Shown here one piece after another: positions 61,750-64,000 of a DNA stretch of 64,000 nucleotides. Source of the DNA: Raphanus sativus. Taxonomy: Eukaryota > Streptophyta > Magnoliopsida > Brassicales > Brassicaceae. Under the pieces are notes generated by a model. The model saw only the letters and a program-made list of their open reading frames with translations. It did not search any database and was not told the origin of the DNA. How positions within the stretch are numbered: position 1 is the stretch's first letter; each line of letters starts with the position of its first letter. Both the position numbers and the translations under genes were made by a program. The stretch spans positions 14,818,001-14,882,000 of the forward strand of contig NC_079517.1 in the NCBI RefSeq assembly GCF_000801105.2. The letters run 5' to 3'.

Positions 61750-62532
61750 TATTAGTAATATATATTCAATGTGTAATTTTTCAGCTTATGGATTTATCTG
61801 AATATTAGTATTGTAAGATATATTTTAATGTGTAATATTTCAGTTTATGTAACTTTTATTTGATGTAAAATATTATGATTGTAATATAATTTTGTATTTG
61901 TGTAAAATTTTCCAAAATATAATGTGTGAAATAATATGTTTATATTTTTTTATTGAATATTAGTATATATTGCTATATAATATTTATTAATATATTATTA
62001 TTATTTTAAAATAAATTTATAAGACCAAAATCATAATATTTAAGTGTCAATATAATTATAATAGTAGAATGCCAAATAGGAAACAATAAGTACACAATCA
62101 TTAAACATATATAAATAGAAGGACTAAACTGAAAAGTAAACAGTGTTTTAAAGGCTTGTACAGTGCCCCTTCATATTTAAAGGTGTACTGTTCACCTCTT
62201 TAAAATTTGAAGGGATAAAGGGCTGTTGGAGTATAAAAACCTTTAAAAAATGAAGGGATGAAGGGCTGTTGGAGAGTAAATAATAATAATATATTAATAA
62301 ATATTATATACCAATATATACTAATATTCAATAAAAATATAAACATATTATTTCACACATTATATTTTGGAAAATTTTACACAAATACAAAATTATATTA
62401 CAATCATAATATTTTACATCAAATAAAAGTTACATAAACTGAAATATTACACATTAAAATATATCTTACAATACTAATATTCAGATAAATCCATAAGCCG
62501 AAAAATTACACATTGAATATATATTACTAATA

Positions 62533-62622
62533 TTAAGGTAAATTTGGTCTTGAACCTCCAAAATCACCAAAGTATTCTCGATATGAATTTTGAGCATTCT
62601 CTTCGGTTTGTTGTTGCTGAGT
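62533..62622 (-). pseudogene. Harbinger second-ORF tail remnant (right arm)
   Basis: Mirror copy of the left-arm tail; identical over the FGDFGGSRPNLP end. Confidence 0.6.
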
Positions 62623-62650
62623 TCTTTTTTGTATATATACATGCATTATA

Positions 62651-62875
62651 ATGCATAACATGATAATTGAAGATGAACGAGATATCAATGCACCGATTCG
62701 AGATGCAAGACCGGCTCTGCCAATAAATGTTGAGATGGCCATAAACGAAGATATGCGTTTTCAACAATTTTTAGCACGTAATCTTCGAATAAAAAATAAG
62801 GATGCTCATTTAGCACTTAAAAATGCTTTGACTGAGCATATTTGGGAGCATTACGGAAATAATCGTATTGATTAG
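62651..62875 (+). pseudogene. Harbinger transposase C-terminal remnant (right arm)
   Basis: Mirror copy of the left-arm remnant. It differs at two residues (FLARN versus FLAHN; ALTEH versus ALIEH) out of 74, which shows how young the inverted duplication is. Confidence 0.85.
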
Positions 62876-63226
62876 TTTTGTATTTTTAATATATATATAT
62901 ATATATTGTAATTTGAATTGTTTATGTTTATTATTATATGTAAATTTATGTTTTTATGTTTTTTATCTTTTATTATAAGTAATTTGATATTATAATTAAA
63001 TATTTTTACTAATTATGTCAATAATAAATATTAATATGTGTTTACTGTTAATTTATAAAATTTTAATAACTATAATGAACTATTACTGAAATTGAGGACT
63101 AAAGTGTAAAATATAAGCTTTCAAGAAAAAAAAATTAAAGGTCATCATTGGAGAATCACCCCTTCAACCCTTTATTTTGAAGGTGGACCGTACAAAAAAT
63201 GAAGGGGTTTGTTGGAGATGCTCTTA

Positions 63227-63690
63227 GAAACACATAATGTGTCTGTTAGGGTAAATTTCTCTTACTCAAATTAGTGCGTGTTGGATTGCTATTTGTGCCT
63301 CGAGGCCGGTGCAGAGTCCTCGTGTCTTTGTTTTTCGGTCAAAGTCCTCGTACTTTGTCGTTTAAAAAATAGGTTAAGATTTTCGCATATCATCTTTTTT
63401 TTTTTTTTAAGAGATCGCATATCATCTTTATTTGTCTGTTTTTGACTCGATGCATTGTTTTCGATTCTGTTTATTATGAAAGCAAAATAAAAGTTCTATG
63501 TGAATCCTTCTCCTAGGAGGTATCGAATATAATACTATACGTTATATATATAATTATAACAAATGGTTAGATTATTAAAGTAATTAAGAAACGAGGTCGA
63601 TAAGACCGAAGCCAATGGCAATGACCTCACGTGTTCAGCGCAAAACCTTCGCATGACAACAAATCATACCGTTTTGCTTTATGTGTACTA
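63227..63690. other. Unassigned 0.46 kb
   Basis: Between the palindrome and the terminal MITE. Contains a duplicated CGCATATCATCTTT motif (63384-63429). No gene recognised. Confidence 0.5.
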
Positions 63691-63992
63691 CTTGCTCTGT
63701 TTTTATTTGTAGGTAGTTTTAGCAAAATAGATTTGTTTCACAATATAAGGTGTTATATATTCCAAAACAATGAAATAATATAATTAAAATTCATTTAAGT
63801 AGAAAGTGTTACTTTTCCATTAAATGTTCTTCTTAAGAATAACAATAACTTCACTCTCTAATTAAATGTTCAAAAAAAAATGAATGTGTTAATAGATAAA
63901 GCAGCGTATTTTGCTTGCTGATTTCTAAAAAGTTTAAAAGTCTTAATATGCGTGTTTTATGTTAAACTACCTACAAATAAAAACAGAAGGAG
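63691..63992. mobile_element. Stowaway-like MITE with long inverted ends
   Basis: Left end CTTGCTCTGTTTTTATTTG and right end AATAAAAACAGAAGGAG are inverted repeats extending about 30 bases (shared TTGTAGGTAGTTT), flanked by TA (63689-63690 and 63993-63994). 302 bp, non-coding. TA duplication and CTCC-type ends fit Tc1/Mariner-derived MITEs. Confidence 0.85.
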
Positions 63993-64000
63993 TATAATAA

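Larger units (their letters stand above)
61041..62005 (+). repeat. Left arm of the palindrome
   Basis: Pairs with 62278-63223. Contains a TA tract at 61358-61393 that is 18 bases longer than its partner in the right arm. Confidence 0.9.
61041..63223. mobile_element. Palindromic (foldback) Harbinger deletion derivative
   Basis: 2183 bp, starting GAGCATCTCCAACAAACCCC and ending in its reverse complement, flanked by TTA on each side (61038-61040, 63224-63226). The arms (61041-62005 and 62278-63223) are almost perfect inverted repeats, with differences at a few bases and an 18-base TA-tract length change, around a 272-base spacer. Each arm holds the C-terminal tail of a PIF/Harbinger transposase and, pointing away from it, the tail of a second ORF. 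The spacer ends with a second Harbinger-type terminus (GAAGGGCTGTTGGAG). Best read as one internally deleted element plus an inverted partial copy, now bounded by a single target duplication. Confidence 0.88.
62278..63223 (-). repeat. Right arm of the palindrome
   Basis: Reverse complement of 61041-62005. Confidence 0.9.

Noticed and set aside
1..64000. tRNA, rRNA, CRISPR or bacterial operon features
   Set aside because: None seen; spliced genes and transposon types show nuclear plant DNA.

Overview
The window is plant nuclear DNA from the mustard family (Brassicaceae). The likely source is a Brassiceae-type genome such as Brassica or Raphanus; the species cannot be fixed from the sequence. 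Genes have many short GT-AG introns, intergenic DNA is AT-rich, and the gene order matches, from memory, the lower end of Arabidopsis thaliana chromosome 1 (about At1g80830 down to At1g80610). No database search was possible, so locus names rest on recognised protein sequence plus conserved order.

Layout. 0-2 kb: broken relic of an NRAMP metal transporter. 2.3-13 kb: three minus-strand genes, a PDS5-like cohesin cofactor, an FDM5-like RNA-directed DNA methylation factor and a PDE318-like GTPase. 13-22 kb: AT-rich DNA with Helitron ends and a MITE around a ribosomal protein L7 gene. 22.3 kb: ZFP1-like zinc-finger gene. 25-32 kb: decayed DRS1-like WD40 pseudogene, a small putative mitochondrial membrane protein gene, a PPPDE/DeSI peptidase gene and a DCN1-like neddylation gene. 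32.7-45 kb: NUP96 and RAE1, divergent from a shared 0.7 kb promoter, then the plasma-membrane proton pump AHA9. 46.8-52 kb: a complete but disabled Copia retrotransposon. 52.4-55 kb: a small unknown protein gene with a DLNxxP motif. 55-64 kb: no host gene, but a dense cluster of DNA transposons (Harbinger-type MITEs, a Helitron, two Stowaway MITEs) including a 2.2 kb near-perfect palindrome built from a Harbinger deletion derivative.

Eleven apparently intact host genes were assembled exon by exon. In each the exon lengths sum to an open frame: PDS5-like 630 aa, FDM5-like 644, PDE318-like 451, RPL7 264, ZFP1 230, At1g80700-like 211, PPPDE 224, DCN1-like 239, NUP96 1033, RAE1 348, AHA9 954, At1g80610-like 201 (twelve counting the last). 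Two host loci are pseudogenes (NRAMP, DRS1). Several Arabidopsis neighbours (CCR2, CAF1, NIP6;1, CMT1, At1g80720 and the loci between AHA9 and At1g80610) are absent, as expected after polyploidy and gene loss. Conversely the DCN1-like gene is, as far as I recall, present in Arabidopsis only in the paralogous At1g15xxx block, so this segment may keep a copy Arabidopsis lost.

The genes do not form a pathway. NUP96 and RAE1 both work at the nuclear pore in mRNA export and share a promoter region, which is the one functional pairing. The most unusual structure is the palindromic element at 61.0-63.2 kb.
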